From Pseudobutyrivibrio ruminis (lineage in GTDB: Bacteria; Bacillota; Clostridia; Lachnospirales; Lachnospiraceae), in the NCBI RefSeq assembly GCF_015057245.1, contig NZ_SVET01000015.1, positions 1-61,296 of the forward strand: a stretch of 61,296 bases of DNA, written 5' to 3'. The notes under the pieces were generated by a model. The model saw nothing but the letters and a program-made list of their open reading frames with translations, did not search any database and was not told where the DNA came from. Of this stretch, positions 17,796 to 26,648 are shown piece by piece. How positions within the stretch are numbered: the stretch's first letter is position 1; every line of letters begins with the position of its first letter. Both the position numbers and the translations under genes were made by a program.

Positions 17796-19628
17796 CTACT
17801 TTCTAATGCTAGCTCTCTTTCTCATAAGAGGATCAAGGATTCTCTTTCTGATACGTAAAGACTCTGGAGTAACTTCCAAAAGCTCATCTACATCGATGAA
17901 ATCAAGAGCCTGCTCAAGACTAAGAACTCTAGGTGGTACAAGAGTAAGTGCCTCATCTGCTGATGATGAACGAGTATTTGTAAGATGCTTCTTCTTACAT
18001 ACGTTAAGCTCGATATCTTCAGCACGTGAGCTCTGTCCAATTACCATACCTGAATATACTTTTTCGCCTGGTCCAATGAAAAGTGTACCACGCTCCTGAG
18101 CTGAGAAAAGTCCGTATGTAACAGACTCGCCTGTCTCGAATGCAATAAGTGAACCCTGCTTACGATAAGCAATGTCACCCTTGTAAATCTCATAACCGTC
18201 GAAAATTGTATTGATTATACCATTTCCTTTTGTATCTGTCATGAACTCTCCACGATAGCCAATAAGACCACGTGCAGGAATCTTAAACTCAATACGTGTA
18301 TAACCACCTGTGATAGGTGTCATGTTCTGAAGCTCACCCTTTCTCTGAGAAAGCTTTTCGATAACTGCACCAGTAAACTCATCTGGTACATCTACATATG
18401 CACGCTCCATTGGCTCAAGCTTGTGTCCCTTTTCATCTGTCTTGTAAAGAACCTCTGCCTTTGATACAGCAAACTCGAAACCTTCACGGCGCATGTTCTC
18501 AATAAGAACTGAAAGATGGAGCTCACCACGTCCTGATACCTTAAGTGAATCAGGTGAATCTGTGTCTTCAACACGAAGCGAAACGTCTGTGTTAAGCTCC
18601 TTCATAAGGCGCTCTCTGATGTGACGTGATGTAACGTACTTCCCTTCCTGACCAGCAAGTGGGCTATCATTTACAATGAAGTTCATTGAAATAGTAGGCT
18701 CAGAAATCTTCTGGAATGGAATAGGATTTGGTGCATCTACTGCACAAATAGTATCTCCGATGTGAATATCTGAAATACCTGAGATAGCTACGATTGAACC
18801 AATCTCAGCTGAATCTACATCTACTTTGTCAAGTCCATCATACTCAAATAGCTTTGAAATACGAACCTTATTGTTTTTCTCAGGATCATGAGCATTAACT
18901 ACTACTGCATCCTGGTTTACCTTGATTGAACCATTTTCTACCTTACCGATACCAATTCTACCAACGTACTCGTTGTAATCGATTGTAGAAATAAGAACTT
19001 GTGTAGGAGCCTCTGGATCACCAGTTGGAGCTGGAATGTAATCAACGATTGTCTCGAAGAGAGCTGTCATATCCTTATGCTCTTCATCAAGACTTCTGAT
19101 AGCGAAACCTTCCTTTGCTGACGCATAAATGAATGGGCAATCAAGCTGCTCATCAGACGCATCAAGATCCATGAAAAGCTCAAGGACTTCATCGATAACC
19201 TCATCAGGACGAGCCTCTGGTCTATCGATTTTGTTGATACATACAATAACTGGTAAATCAAGATCAAGTGCCTTCATAAGAACGAACTTTGTCTGTGGCA
19301 TTGCACCTTCAAATGCATCTACTACAAGAACAACACCGTTTACCATCTTAAGAACACGCTCAACCTCACCACCGAAGTCAGCATGACCTGGTGTATCTAT
19401 AATGTTAATCTTTGTGCCTTTATAATATACTGCTGTGTTTTTTGAAAGAATTGTGATACCACGCTCACGCTCAATGTCATTTGAATCCATGACACGCTCA
19501 GCTACTTCCTGATTCTCACGAAATACACCAGACTGCTTTAAAAGCTCATCTACAAGTGTAGTTTTACCATGATCTACGTGTGCGATAATCGCAATATTTC
19601 TAATATCTTCTCTACTCTGAATTGCCAT
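17796..19628 (-). CDS. typA: Ribosome-associated GTPase TypA/BipA
   Basis: Translational GTPase of the EF-G/LepA superfamily involved in 50S assembly and stress adaptation. G1 is AHVDHGKTT, G2 includes ERGITI, G3 DTPGHADFG and G4 NKIDRPEA. The later domains carry the TypA-specific ARGLIGYRGEFMTDTKGNGI and VCKKKHLTNTRSSSADEA. Length 610 residues is standard. An unusually long, highly structured leader of about 160 bases precedes it (see 19681-19763). The gene heads a unit continuing into cobO. Confidence 0.97.
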   Translation of the reverse strand: MAIQSREDIRNIAIIAHVDHGKTTLVDELLKQSGVFRENQEVAERVMDSNDIERERGITILSKNTAVYYKGTKINIIDTPGHADFGGEVERVLKMVNGVVLVVDAFEGAMPQTKFVLMKALDLDLPVIVCINKIDRPEARPDEVIDEVLELFMDLDASDEQLDCPFIYASAKEGFAIRSLDEEHKDMTALFETIVDYIPAPTGDPEAPTQVLISTIDYNEYVGRIGIGKVENGSIKVNQDAVVVNAHDPEKNNKVRISKLFEYDGLDKVDVDSAEIGSIVAISGISDIHIGDTICAVDAPNPIPFQKISEPTISMNFIVNDSPLAGQEGKYVTSRHIRERLMKELNTDVSLRVEDTDSPDSLKVSGRGELHLSVLIENMRREGFEFAVSKAEVLYKTDEKGHKLEPMERAYVDVPDEFTGAVIEKLSQRKGELQNMTPITGGYTRIEFKIPARGLIGYRGEFMTDTKGNGIINTIFDGYEIYKGDIAYRKQGSLIAFETGESVTYGLFSAQERGTLFIGPGEKVYSGMVIGQSSRAEDIELNVCKKKHLTNTRSSSADEALTLVPPRVLSLEQALDFIDVDELLEVTPESLRIRKRILDPLMRKRASIRK

Positions 19629-19680
19629 AAAACTTCCTTTTCTACTGCAAACCTATAGTTACAGTAAAAACCCCAAATCC

Positions 19681-19763
19681 GTCGGTTACGCCTACAAGCA
19701 TTATATTTCCACGTTCGACAGCACGTCTCACTTAGGAAACATAATAGCTTGATGTCTACCGAC
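19681..19763 (-). ncRNA. Predicted structured 5' leader of typA, class unknown
   Basis: Within the inferred typA leader, GTCGGT/ACCGAC closes an 83-base element (19681-19686 with 19758-19763). Inside it CAAGC, ATTAT and TTTCC on one arm (19695-19710) pair with GGAAA, ATAAT and GCTTG on the other (19735-19751), separated only by a mismatch and a one-base bulge, and ACGT/ACGT extends the stem. The element ends about 52 bases before the typA start codon. A T-run (GGGGTTTTT) follows on the minus strand. This may be a cis-regulatory RNA; nothing in the sequence identifies a ligand. Confidence 0.5.
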
Positions 19764-19794
19764 TCATTTAACATCCATACCTATCAACCTTTAC

Positions 19795-19823
19795 ATAATA
19801 CAGCGGCATCTCAGTCTTGGCAA
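19795..19823 (-). promoter_or_regulatory. typA: Predicted strong promoter of typA
   Basis: TTGCCA (19818-19823) and TATTAT (19795-19800) on the minus strand are 17 bases apart, each one mismatch from the sigma-A consensus. Transcription would begin near 19788, giving a leader of about 160 bases that contains the 19681-19763 structure. The promoter overlaps the base of the neighbouring 19803-19932 inverted-repeat structure. Confidence 0.6.
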
Positions 19824-19932
19824 GCGCGAGGAGGATATGACCATTATTTTCCGAGTGTAATGAAGGAAAATGATGGTCTAGTAAGCGAAGCTTACATCTG
19901 GCCTCCGGGAGCATGAAAAACTAGGATGCCGC
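19803..19932. ncRNA. Candidate structured RNA or DNA element, 130 bp, unassigned
   Basis: The ends form a perfect 8-bp stem (GCGGCATC 19803-19810 with GATGCCGC 19925-19932). Inside are GGAGG/CCTCC (19830-19834 with 19902-19906), a 14-bp hairpin GACCATTATTTTCC/GGAAAATGATGGTC (19839-19852 with 19865-19878, one G-T) and a 6-bp hairpin GTAAGC/GCTTAC with a GAA loop (19881-19895). This is a closed multi-branch fold on either strand. No T-run follows on either strand, so it is not a simple terminator. It starts 17 bases after the serS stop on the minus strand. A plus-strand CATAAT at 19794-19799 could start it on that strand. Confidence 0.5.
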
Positions 19933-19948
19933 ATATTTATTGCTAAGA

Positions 19949-21238
19949 TTATTTTTCGGGTACGAGGACTTCTTTGCCACCCATGTAAGGCTGGAGTGCC
20001 TTAGGGATAGCTACGCTGCCGTCCTCGCGAAGGTTGTTCTCCAAGAATGCGATAAGCATACGTGGTGGAGCAACTACTGTGTTGTTAAGTGTATGAGCAA
20101 AGTACTTTGTACCATCCTCAGCCTTAACACGAATCTTAAGACGACGTGCCTGTGCATCGCCAAGATTTGAGCATGAACCAACTTCGAAGTACTTCTTCTG
20201 ACGTGGTGACCATGCCTCAACGTCGCAAGACTTAACCTTAAGATCAGCTAAATCTCCTGAACAGCACTCAAGTGTACGTACAGGAATATCTAAGCTACGG
20301 AATAAATCAACTGTGTTCTGCCAAAGCTTGTCATAGTACATCTTTGAATCCTCTGGCTTACAAACAACAATCATCTCCTGCTTCTCGAACTGGTGAATAC
20401 GGTATACACCACGCTCTTCAATACCATGAGCACCCTTTTCCTTACGGAAGCATGGGCTGTAGCTTGTAAGTGTATATGGCAAGTTTGCTTCATCATTAAG
20501 TGTATCGATGAACTTACCAATCATTGAATGCTCTGATGTTCCGATGAGGTAAAGGTCTTCGCCTTCGATTTTGTACATCATAGCGTCCATCTCTTCGAAT
20601 GACATAACGCCTGTAACAACGTTTGAACGAATCATGAAAGGTGGGATGCAATATGTAAATCCTCTGTCAATCATGAAATCACGAGCATATGAGATAACTG
20701 CTGAGTGAAGACGAGCAATATCTCCCATTAAGTAGTAGAAACCATTACCAGCAACCTTACCAGCTGCATCCATGTCGATACCATTGAATCTCTCCATGAT
20801 ATCTGTGTGATATGGGATTTCAAAATCTGGAACCACTGGCTCACCAAATCTTTCGATTTCAACGTTGCAAGAATCATCTGGACCAATTGGAACTGAAGGA
20901 TCAATGATGTTAGGAATCTTCATCATAATTTCTTCAACCTTGTCTGAAAGTTCCTTCTCAACTGGCTCAAGGTCTTTGATACGCTGCTTAAGCTCTGCAA
21001 CTTCTTTCTTTGCAGCCTCAGCCTCATCCTTTTTGCCTTGTCCCATTAATGCACCAATCTGCTTTGATGCTTTGTTCATCTCAGCACGGAGGTCATCTGC
21101 CTCCTGCTGAGCAGCACGTCTCTTGTCGTCAAGCTCAATTACTTCATCAACAAGACCAAGCTTGTGCTCCTGGAACTTCTTTTTAATATTCTCTTTAACT
21201 GCGTCTGGATTTTCACGTAAAAATTTAATGTCGATCAT
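19949..21238 (-). CDS. serS: Seryl-tRNA synthetase
   Basis: Class II aminoacyl-tRNA synthetase charging tRNA-Ser (and tRNA-Sec where present). The N-terminal coiled-coil arm is at about residues 25-105. The catalytic core shows motif 2 SPCFRKEKGAHG with RGVYRIHQFEKQEM, the serine-binding TSEHSMIG and ECCSGDLADLKVKSCDVEAW, and motif 3 LNNTVVAPPRMLIAFLEN. At 429 residues it is standard length. No T-box leader is visible in the 54 bases upstream. Confidence 0.97.
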   Translation of the reverse strand: MIDIKFLRENPDAVKENIKKKFQEHKLGLVDEVIELDDKRRAAQQEADDLRAEMNKASKQIGALMGQGKKDEAEAAKKEVAELKQRIKDLEPVEKELSDKVEEIMMKIPNIIDPSVPIGPDDSCNVEIERFGEPVVPDFEIPYHTDIMERFNGIDMDAAGKVAGNGFYYLMGDIARLHSAVISYARDFMIDRGFTYCIPPFMIRSNVVTGVMSFEEMDAMMYKIEGEDLYLIGTSEHSMIGKFIDTLNDEANLPYTLTSYSPCFRKEKGAHGIEERGVYRIHQFEKQEMIVVCKPEDSKMYYDKLWQNTVDLFRSLDIPVRTLECCSGDLADLKVKSCDVEAWSPRQKKYFEVGSCSNLGDAQARRLKIRVKAEDGTKYFAHTLNNTVVAPPRMLIAFLENNLREDGSVAIPKALQPYMGGKEVLVPEK

Positions 21239-21292
21239 ATTATATCTCCTAATCTATACTAAATACTTTAATAACTATTTGATGAGTGATAA

Positions 21293-23581
21293 TTAATTCG
21301 ACTTCTTACCACTAACTCTAAATATGTACCAAAGCTGTGTTGCGATAAAGATAGATGAATATGTACCAGCAATTACACCAGCAAGAAGTGGTAATGCGAA
21401 CTCTCTGATTGATGAAACACCAAGGATGAGAAGCATAAGTACCATGATTGCTGTTGTGATTGATGTTGAAATACTACGAGACAATGTCTGTGACAATGAG
21501 CTATTAGCAAGTTCCTTAAGGTTCTCCGCTGTTTCTGTTCTGATTGCCTTGTGGTTTTCTCTGATACGGTCAAACACAACGATTGTATCGTTAACTGAAT
21601 AACCGATAACTGTAAGCATACATGCAATAAATGCTGAACCAACTGATATACGTGCAAATGCGTAAAGTGACAATACAACAAGTACATCGTGGATAAGCGC
21701 TATTATTGCAGATGATGCAAATCTGATGTCTTTAAATCTGAACCAAATATATACAAGCATGCAAAGTACTGCAACGATAACTGCAATTGTTGACTGGCTG
21801 CGCATCTCTCCTGAGATTGTAGAACCAATACTCTGTGAAGTAATTGAATCCTCTGCAACTGAGTACTTTGACTCGAACATTTCATTTAAAGCTGTACGCT
21901 CATCAAGTGTAAGTGTACGTGTCTTGAAAATTGCCTGGTTGGTTCCATCAACTGTTGTTGTCTGGATACTGCCCTCGCTAATATCAAGTGCAGAAGCGAT
22001 ATCTGGAACAACGATGTTATCTAACTGCTCAAGTGTATATGTTTCGTTGAAATCAACTGTTGTTGATGTACCACCAAGGAATTCAAGCGAGTAGTTAAGT
22101 CCTGCACCATCCTTTGCTTTAAATACGCCAATTGTTACAAAGCCAGCTGCAATGATTGCTACTGAAATACCCATAAAGATTGCTTTCTTTCCAACGAAAT
22201 CGAACTTTGTAGGTTCCTTAGCCTTACCGTATGCCTTTGGAGAACGAACGCCAAGTGCATAGAAAGAGTTCATAAGGATACGTGTAATAACAAGTGCTGT
22301 AAACATTGATAAAACAACACCGAGTGCAAGTGTAATTGCGAATCCCTTTACAGTACCTGAACCGAGGATTCCAAGAACTGCTGCTGCAATAAGTGTTGTG
22401 ATGTTTCCATCAAGGATAGCTGAAAGAGCCTTTGAGAATCCTGTCTCAATTGCTGAGATAACAGGACGTCCGTTCTTAATCTCCTCGCGGATACGAGCGA
22501 AACAAATAACATTGGCATCAACCGCCATACCGATTGAAAGAATCATACCAGCGATACCTGGCAATGTAAGTGTAATATCAAATGCCTTTAAGATTCCGAT
22601 AAGCATTGCTGTGTAAAGAGCAAGTGCAAGTGAAGCAACAACACCTGGTACTAAGTACATAGCAATAAGGAATAACATAACGATTACAAGACCTACGCCT
22701 GCAGCGATGAGTGATGTTCTAAGAGCGTCAGAACCAAGCTGAGCACCTACTACCTGAGACTCAAGCTCTGTAAGCTCGATATCAAGACCACCGATACGGA
22801 TGTATGAAGCAAGCTTCTGAGCCTGCTCGTATGAATCCATTCCCTCGATGACGCAATTACCATCTGAAATTGCACTCTTTACTGTAGGAACTGAAACAAA
22901 CTTACCATCATAGTAGATTGCAATTGAATCGCCTGTTAATGAAGCTGCTGTTGTTGCTGCTGAGAATGCTGTTGTTCCCTCATCGTCGAAACGAAGCTGA
23001 ACAACATACTCTGTAGCGTTTGTTGTCTGGTTTGTCTGAGTAGCTGCCTGTGCGCTAGTAACATTTGTACCAGTTGCAATAACTGAGCCATTATCAATCA
23101 ATGTATCGATGTCATAGTTAAGTGTGCCATCGATGTTGCCATCTGCATCATAACCGTTGATTGTGTAGTTTGGATTTCCCTCAATATCGTACTGTGTAAT
23201 GAAGTAAAGTGTACCTGGTGTACCAAGCTCTTCCAAAAGAGCATTAGCATCAGAAACACCTGGAATTTCAACTGTGATACGCTTATCGCCTACACGATAA
23301 ACATTAGCTTCTGTTGTTGAGCTTTCTTCGCCCAAGTCGTTTTCGATACGCTGCTGAAGCTTAAGGATTGTATCCTCCATCTGCTCGTCAGTAGGTGTAT
23401 CTCCAACTGCTTCGTATGTAATGCTGACACCACCGTCAAGATCAAGTCCTAACTTAAGGCTGTCGTCAGTCTTATTGATTGTGCCTGTAAGAACAAGTGC
23501 TGCATAGTAACCAAGTAAACCAAGGATTACTACGAACGCAACAAGCCAGGCAATACCCTGTCCCTTTTTTAAACGTCTCAT
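21293..23581 (-). CDS. secDF: Fused protein-export membrane protein SecDF
   Basis: Proton-driven accessory of the Sec translocon. SecD and SecF are fused in one 762-residue chain: SecD-type first helix at 8-30, a large periplasmic domain with LGLDLDGGVSITYEA, the D5-like IGMAVDANVICFARIREE, then the SecF half from about 470 with LEFLGGTSTTVDFNE and IGYSVNDTIVVFDRIREN. Twelve membrane helices are expected. Fusion is a common arrangement in Firmicutes. It is 20 bases downstream of the SCIFF maturase, so it shares a transcript with a secreted-peptide maturation system; the same gene pairing is frequent in Clostridia. Confidence 0.95.
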   Translation of the reverse strand: MRRLKKGQGIAWLVAFVVILGLLGYYAALVLTGTINKTDDSLKLGLDLDGGVSITYEAVGDTPTDEQMEDTILKLQQRIENDLGEESSTTEANVYRVGDKRITVEIPGVSDANALLEELGTPGTLYFITQYDIEGNPNYTINGYDADGNIDGTLNYDIDTLIDNGSVIATGTNVTSAQAATQTNQTTNATEYVVQLRFDDEGTTAFSAATTAASLTGDSIAIYYDGKFVSVPTVKSAISDGNCVIEGMDSYEQAQKLASYIRIGGLDIELTELESQVVGAQLGSDALRTSLIAAGVGLVIVMLFLIAMYLVPGVVASLALALYTAMLIGILKAFDITLTLPGIAGMILSIGMAVDANVICFARIREEIKNGRPVISAIETGFSKALSAILDGNITTLIAAAVLGILGSGTVKGFAITLALGVVLSMFTALVITRILMNSFYALGVRSPKAYGKAKEPTKFDFVGKKAIFMGISVAIIAAGFVTIGVFKAKDGAGLNYSLEFLGGTSTTVDFNETYTLEQLDNIVVPDIASALDISEGSIQTTTVDGTNQAIFKTRTLTLDERTALNEMFESKYSVAEDSITSQSIGSTISGEMRSQSTIAVIVAVLCMLVYIWFRFKDIRFASSAIIALIHDVLVVLSLYAFARISVGSAFIACMLTVIGYSVNDTIVVFDRIRENHKAIRTETAENLKELANSSLSQTLSRSISTSITTAIMVLMLLILGVSSIREFALPLLAGVIAGTYSSIFIATQLWYIFRVSGKKSN

Positions 23582-23600
23582 TTTTATTCTCCTATTCTAT

Positions 23601-24983
23601 TTATTGTGCCTCAGCCTCTAGCTCGCTTGCGTGAACCTTTAATGCAATAGCACATTCAATACGTTTTTTCTGTAACTCGCAGCCAACGTGATAGTTCCCC
23701 AAAATGCTGCCAGTAAAGTTGTATGCATTAGCTGCACAACCGCCACTACAGTAAAATCTTGCGAAGCAATTCTTACATTCTTCCTTAGCGTATACATTGC
23801 AGTGCTTGAACTGATTAACAACATCAGTCTTTTTAACTCCGTTATATACATCGCCAAGACAGAAGTCTGTGTTTCCAACAAACTGATGACATGGATAAAG
23901 CTCACCAGTAGGTGTAACTGCCATGTACTCAGTTCCTGAACCACATCCTGAAAGACGCTTGTAAACACATGGGCCACCTTCCAAATCAATCATGAAGTGG
24001 AAGAAATTGAAATCCTCATCTGTGCCCTGACGTCTCATCATCTCTGCAGCAAGATTATCGTATTCTTCAAAGAGCTTTGGTAAGTCTTCCTCACGGATAG
24101 CATAATCATCTGTATCCTGAGCGACTACCGGCTCAACTGAAATCTGCTTGAAGCCTTCGTTTGCCAAATGGATAACATCCTTTGAGAAATCAAGATTGTT
24201 TCTAGTGAATGTACCTCTGATGTAGTACTTGTCCTGATTTCTGGATTCTGCCAACTTTTTAAACTTTGGCATAACGATTTCGTAGCTTGGTGCGCCTTTT
24301 CTGAATGGACGCATAAGATTATGAATTTCTGGACGACCGTCGCAGCTAAGTACTACATTGGCCATCTCCTTATTTGCAAATTCCTGAATCTCATCATTTA
24401 AAAGAACGCCGTTTGTTGTAAGAGTGAATCGGAAGTTCTTTCCTTTTTCCTTTTCAATCGAACGACCATACTTAACAAGATCCTTTACAACCTGCCAGTT
24501 CATAAGTGGCTCGCCACCGAAGAAATCAACCTCGAGGTTTCGACGGCTGCCTGAATTAGCAACTAAGAAATCAAGTGCTTGCTTACCAACTTCGTAGCTC
24601 ATGAGCTCGCGCTTACCTGTGTGGTATTCGCCTTCCTCTGCGAAGCAGTATTTACATGCCAAGTTGCAATCGTGTGTTATATGTAAGCAAAGAGCCTTCA
24701 CCACTGTAGGGCGTGCTGTAAAATCCGCAATGTGAGGCTCGTAGTTATCCTCTGTAAATAATGAGCCATCGTCAATAAGCTGCTGAATTTCGGATTTGAT
24801 AGCATTAAGCTCCTCCTCTGAAACTTCTGAATGGCTCTCTTTCATCTTTGTAAAAGCGACCTCTGCGCCATGCTCCTGCCAGAGAGCAAGGTAATCGTAT
24901 GTGACATCATCAACTACGTGAATCGCGCCACTGTTAATATCTATGACAACGTTATAACCGTTGTTTTTAAACTGGTGTATCAC
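23601..24983 (-). CDS. scfB: SCIFF peptide maturase, radical SAM/SPASM enzyme
   Basis: Radical SAM enzyme that installs thioether cross-links in the six-cysteine SCIFF peptide. The [4Fe-4S] site is CNLACKYC, with a GGEPL motif downstream. The C-terminal SPASM-type cysteines are in SGCGSGTEYMAVTP, YPCHQFVGN, CKNCFARFYCSGGCAANAYN and GCELQKKR. I prefer the GTG at 24983, giving the family-like N-terminus VIHQFKNNGYNVVIDINSGA; the longer frame starts at a TTG. The SCIFF peptide gene is 99 bases upstream. A small hairpin (25026-25039) in that gap may tune the peptide-to-enzyme ratio. Confidence 0.94.
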   Translation of the reverse strand: MIHQFKNNGYNVVIDINSGAIHVVDDVTYDYLALWQEHGAEVAFTKMKESHSEVSEEELNAIKSEIQQLIDDGSLFTEDNYEPHIADFTARPTVVKALCLHITHDCNLACKYCFAEEGEYHTGKRELMSYEVGKQALDFLVANSGSRRNLEVDFFGGEPLMNWQVVKDLVKYGRSIEKEKGKNFRFTLTTNGVLLNDEIQEFANKEMANVVLSCDGRPEIHNLMRPFRKGAPSYEIVMPKFKKLAESRNQDKYYIRGTFTRNNLDFSKDVIHLANEGFKQISVEPVVAQDTDDYAIREEDLPKLFEEYDNLAAEMMRRQGTDEDFNFFHFMIDLEGGPCVYKRLSGCGSGTEYMAVTPTGELYPCHQFVGNTDFCLGDVYNGVKKTDVVNQFKHCNVYAKEECKNCFARFYCSGGCAANAYNFTGSILGNYHVGCELQKKRIECAIALKVHASELEAEAQ

Positions 24984-25082
24984 TAAAAATAAAGTCCTTT
25001 CATAAACGCACAATAGACCGTTCCCCTAATTTGCATTAGATAGGACCGGCCTTCGCGTTAAATATAAATAATCTTTGTAAGA

Positions 25083-25226
25083 TTAGTTCTTGTGCTCACA
25101 GCTCTGGTTACCAACTGTGCAAGATGTCTTGCAAGCTGACTGGCATGATGTCTGGCACTCGCCACATCCGCCTTCTTTAACTGTGTTCTGTAATCTCTTT
25201 GTGTTAAGTGTCTTAATGTGTTCCAT
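25083..25226 (-). CDS. scfA: SCIFF ranthipeptide precursor
   Basis: A 47-residue peptide gene, with six cysteines in the C-terminal half. Sequence landmarks: MEHIKTLNTKRLQNTVKEGG leader, then Cys21, Cys24, Cys28, Cys32, Cys36 and Cys43 (GGCGECQTSCQSACKTSC) and a short NQSCEHKN tail. This is the six-Cys-in-forty-five-residues (SCIFF) family, substrate of the downstream radical SAM enzyme, and almost universal in Clostridia. The cross-linked product has an unresolved role, with signalling proposed. An AAAGGAG ribosome site precedes the ATG and a consensus TATAAT -10 lies at 25279-25284. Confidence 0.95.
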   Translation of the reverse strand: MEHIKTLNTKRLQNTVKEGGCGECQTSCQSACKTSCTVGNQSCEHKN

Positions 25227-25314
25227 CTTATTTCTCCTTTTATATTAATTGCTCCTAAGAGCCAAAAAGCTAGAGTAAATTATACTACAGCTAGGTAAAA
25301 ATAGAAAGTATTTC

Positions 25315-26541
25315 CTACTGTTCATCAGCTTCTACTTCTACCTCAGATTCCAATTCTTCGTCTGTTACAACTTCTGAATCTTCCTCTGTATCAGCATCTG
25401 CATTAAGAACGTTTGTAGAATTAACTACAGCATTCTCTACACAGAAATCTGTTGCCTTTTCTGTACGATATGCAAGCTCAAAATATTTCTGTCCGCCATA
25501 TCCATCTACAGTGAAATCAGCATAGAATGTATCAAGGTCTGTGTAACCCATATTCTGATAAATTGGTGTGATGAACTCTGTGTAACCCTCTTCATCAACC
25601 TCTATACCTTCCTTATTAGCGATTGCTTCAAGGATAAGCTCTGTCTTAGTTGATTCCTTAACATTTTCTGTGAGAGTATTGATTACTTCTTCATAATCAT
25701 ATCCCATAGATGTAAGGTATGCTTCCATTGTTGTGCCGTATGCTTCATACTGCTTACTCTGAATAGAAAGGATAAGATCTACTCTTGCCTGAAGAAGTCC
25801 CTCTGGAACTTCTGAAACAGTGCAGTTGTTAATGAGAGCATTTAATACTGCTGTCTCTGTATCATTCTCAAGATTGTCCTCTAATGAAGCTGTATATTCT
25901 TCCTTAAGAGCAGCGATATATTCATCAACTGTATCGTATCCGAAATTAGCTGATACTACATCATCTGTTAAATCATCCTCTGACTCAATAGCCTTAGCAA
26001 TGTAATTAATCTGGAATGTAAACACTACTGTCTGGCCAGCTAAATCTGTATTGCCATATGACTCAGGGAAAGTAACATCATATGCAACTTCATCGCCAAC
26101 ACTGTGTCCTACAAGACCTGCTGTAAATCCATCAATAAATCCTGTAGTACCGCCAGCCATACAATTGCCTGCCACATCTATCATCTGATCCTCTGCCGAA
26201 CCACCATCAAAAGGCACTCCGTCCTGTGAACCAACATAATCAACATTTACAATGGAATCTTCCTGAACCTCTGTCTGGCTATCATCCTCAGCATAAACAG
26301 CCGCAGACTCAATAGTATCTGCTACATACTGCGCAAATCCTTCGTCAGTATACTCATACTCACCTTCGATTGTAACTTCAATCCCCTTGTAATCCCCAAG
26401 TGTAACGTAGTCGTCAACATTGTACTCTATCTCTGCTACCTGTGTAGTCTCCTCTGTAGCTTCATCAGATGAACTTCCGCAAGCCACCATAAAAGTAGCC
26501 ATCACTGTAGCTAAAGCTAATGCTAAAACTCTATTTTTCAT
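25315..26541 (-). CDS. Lipoprotein FKBP/trigger-factor-like peptidyl-prolyl isomerase
   Basis: Surface lipoprotein predicted to fold exported proteins. The signal ends at lipobox MVAC (Cys about 22). Residues about 95-185 hold an FKBP-type domain (EDSIVNVDYVGSQDGVPFDGGS; GLVGHSVGDEVAYDVTFPE; LAGQTVVFTFQINYI) that matches the PPIase domain of trigger factor. Residues 190-370 are a helical region like the trigger-factor C-terminal arms. A Glu/Asp-rich tail ends the protein. It lacks the N-terminal ribosome-binding domain, which is replaced by the signal peptide, so it is an extracytoplasmic cousin rather than Tig itself. I use the ATG 7 bases after GGAGG. Confidence 0.85.
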   Translation of the reverse strand: MKNRVLALALATVMATFMVACGSSSDEATEETTQVAEIEYNVDDYVTLGDYKGIEVTIEGEYEYTDEGFAQYVADTIESAAVYAEDDSQTEVQEDSIVNVDYVGSQDGVPFDGGSAEDQMIDVAGNCMAGGTTGFIDGFTAGLVGHSVGDEVAYDVTFPESYGNTDLAGQTVVFTFQINYIAKAIESEDDLTDDVVSANFGYDTVDEYIAALKEEYTASLEDNLENDTETAVLNALINNCTVSEVPEGLLQARVDLILSIQSKQYEAYGTTMEAYLTSMGYDYEEVINTLTENVKESTKTELILEAIANKEGIEVDEEGYTEFITPIYQNMGYTDLDTFYADFTVDGYGGQKYFELAYRTEKATDFCVENAVVNSTNVLNADADTEEDSEVVTDEELESEVEVEADEQ

Positions 26542-26611
26542 CACAAAACCTCCGTCAAATATGCGAATCTTGCGCTATTGTACCACATATACCCCTCGAA
26601 ATCAAAAAACT

Positions 26612-26635
26612 ACAGCCCCGCATTTGCAGGGCTGT
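26612..26635 (-). terminator. Intrinsic terminator of malQ
   Basis: The stem ACAGCCC/GGGCTGT with a short inner GC extension is followed on the minus strand by TAGTTTTTTG. It starts 13 bases after the malQ stop codon and ends the maltodextrin operon. Confidence 0.88.
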
Positions 26636-26648
26636 TTTAATTAGTCTA

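Larger units (their letters stand above)
19629..19948. other. 320-bp serS-typA gap: typA promoter plus two unassigned inverted-repeat structures
   Basis: No credible protein gene is seen here; the short open frame crossing 19574-19774 has no ribosome site and lies over stem-forming sequence. The gap contains one strong minus-strand promoter and two separate long-range stem structures described in their own entries. I could not match either structure to a known RNA family by eye. Confidence 0.8.

Noticed and set aside
17258..17800. Cobalamin riboswitch near the adenosyltransferase
   Set aside because: The gene follows typA by 7 bases, leaving no space, and no B12-box-like sequence was seen.
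19574..19774. Short open frame over the typA leader
   Set aside because: No ribosome site, and its sequence is explained by long stems of the leader.
21239..21292. T-box leader for serS
   Set aside because: Only 54 bases separate serS from secDF's end side, without specifier or antiterminator features.
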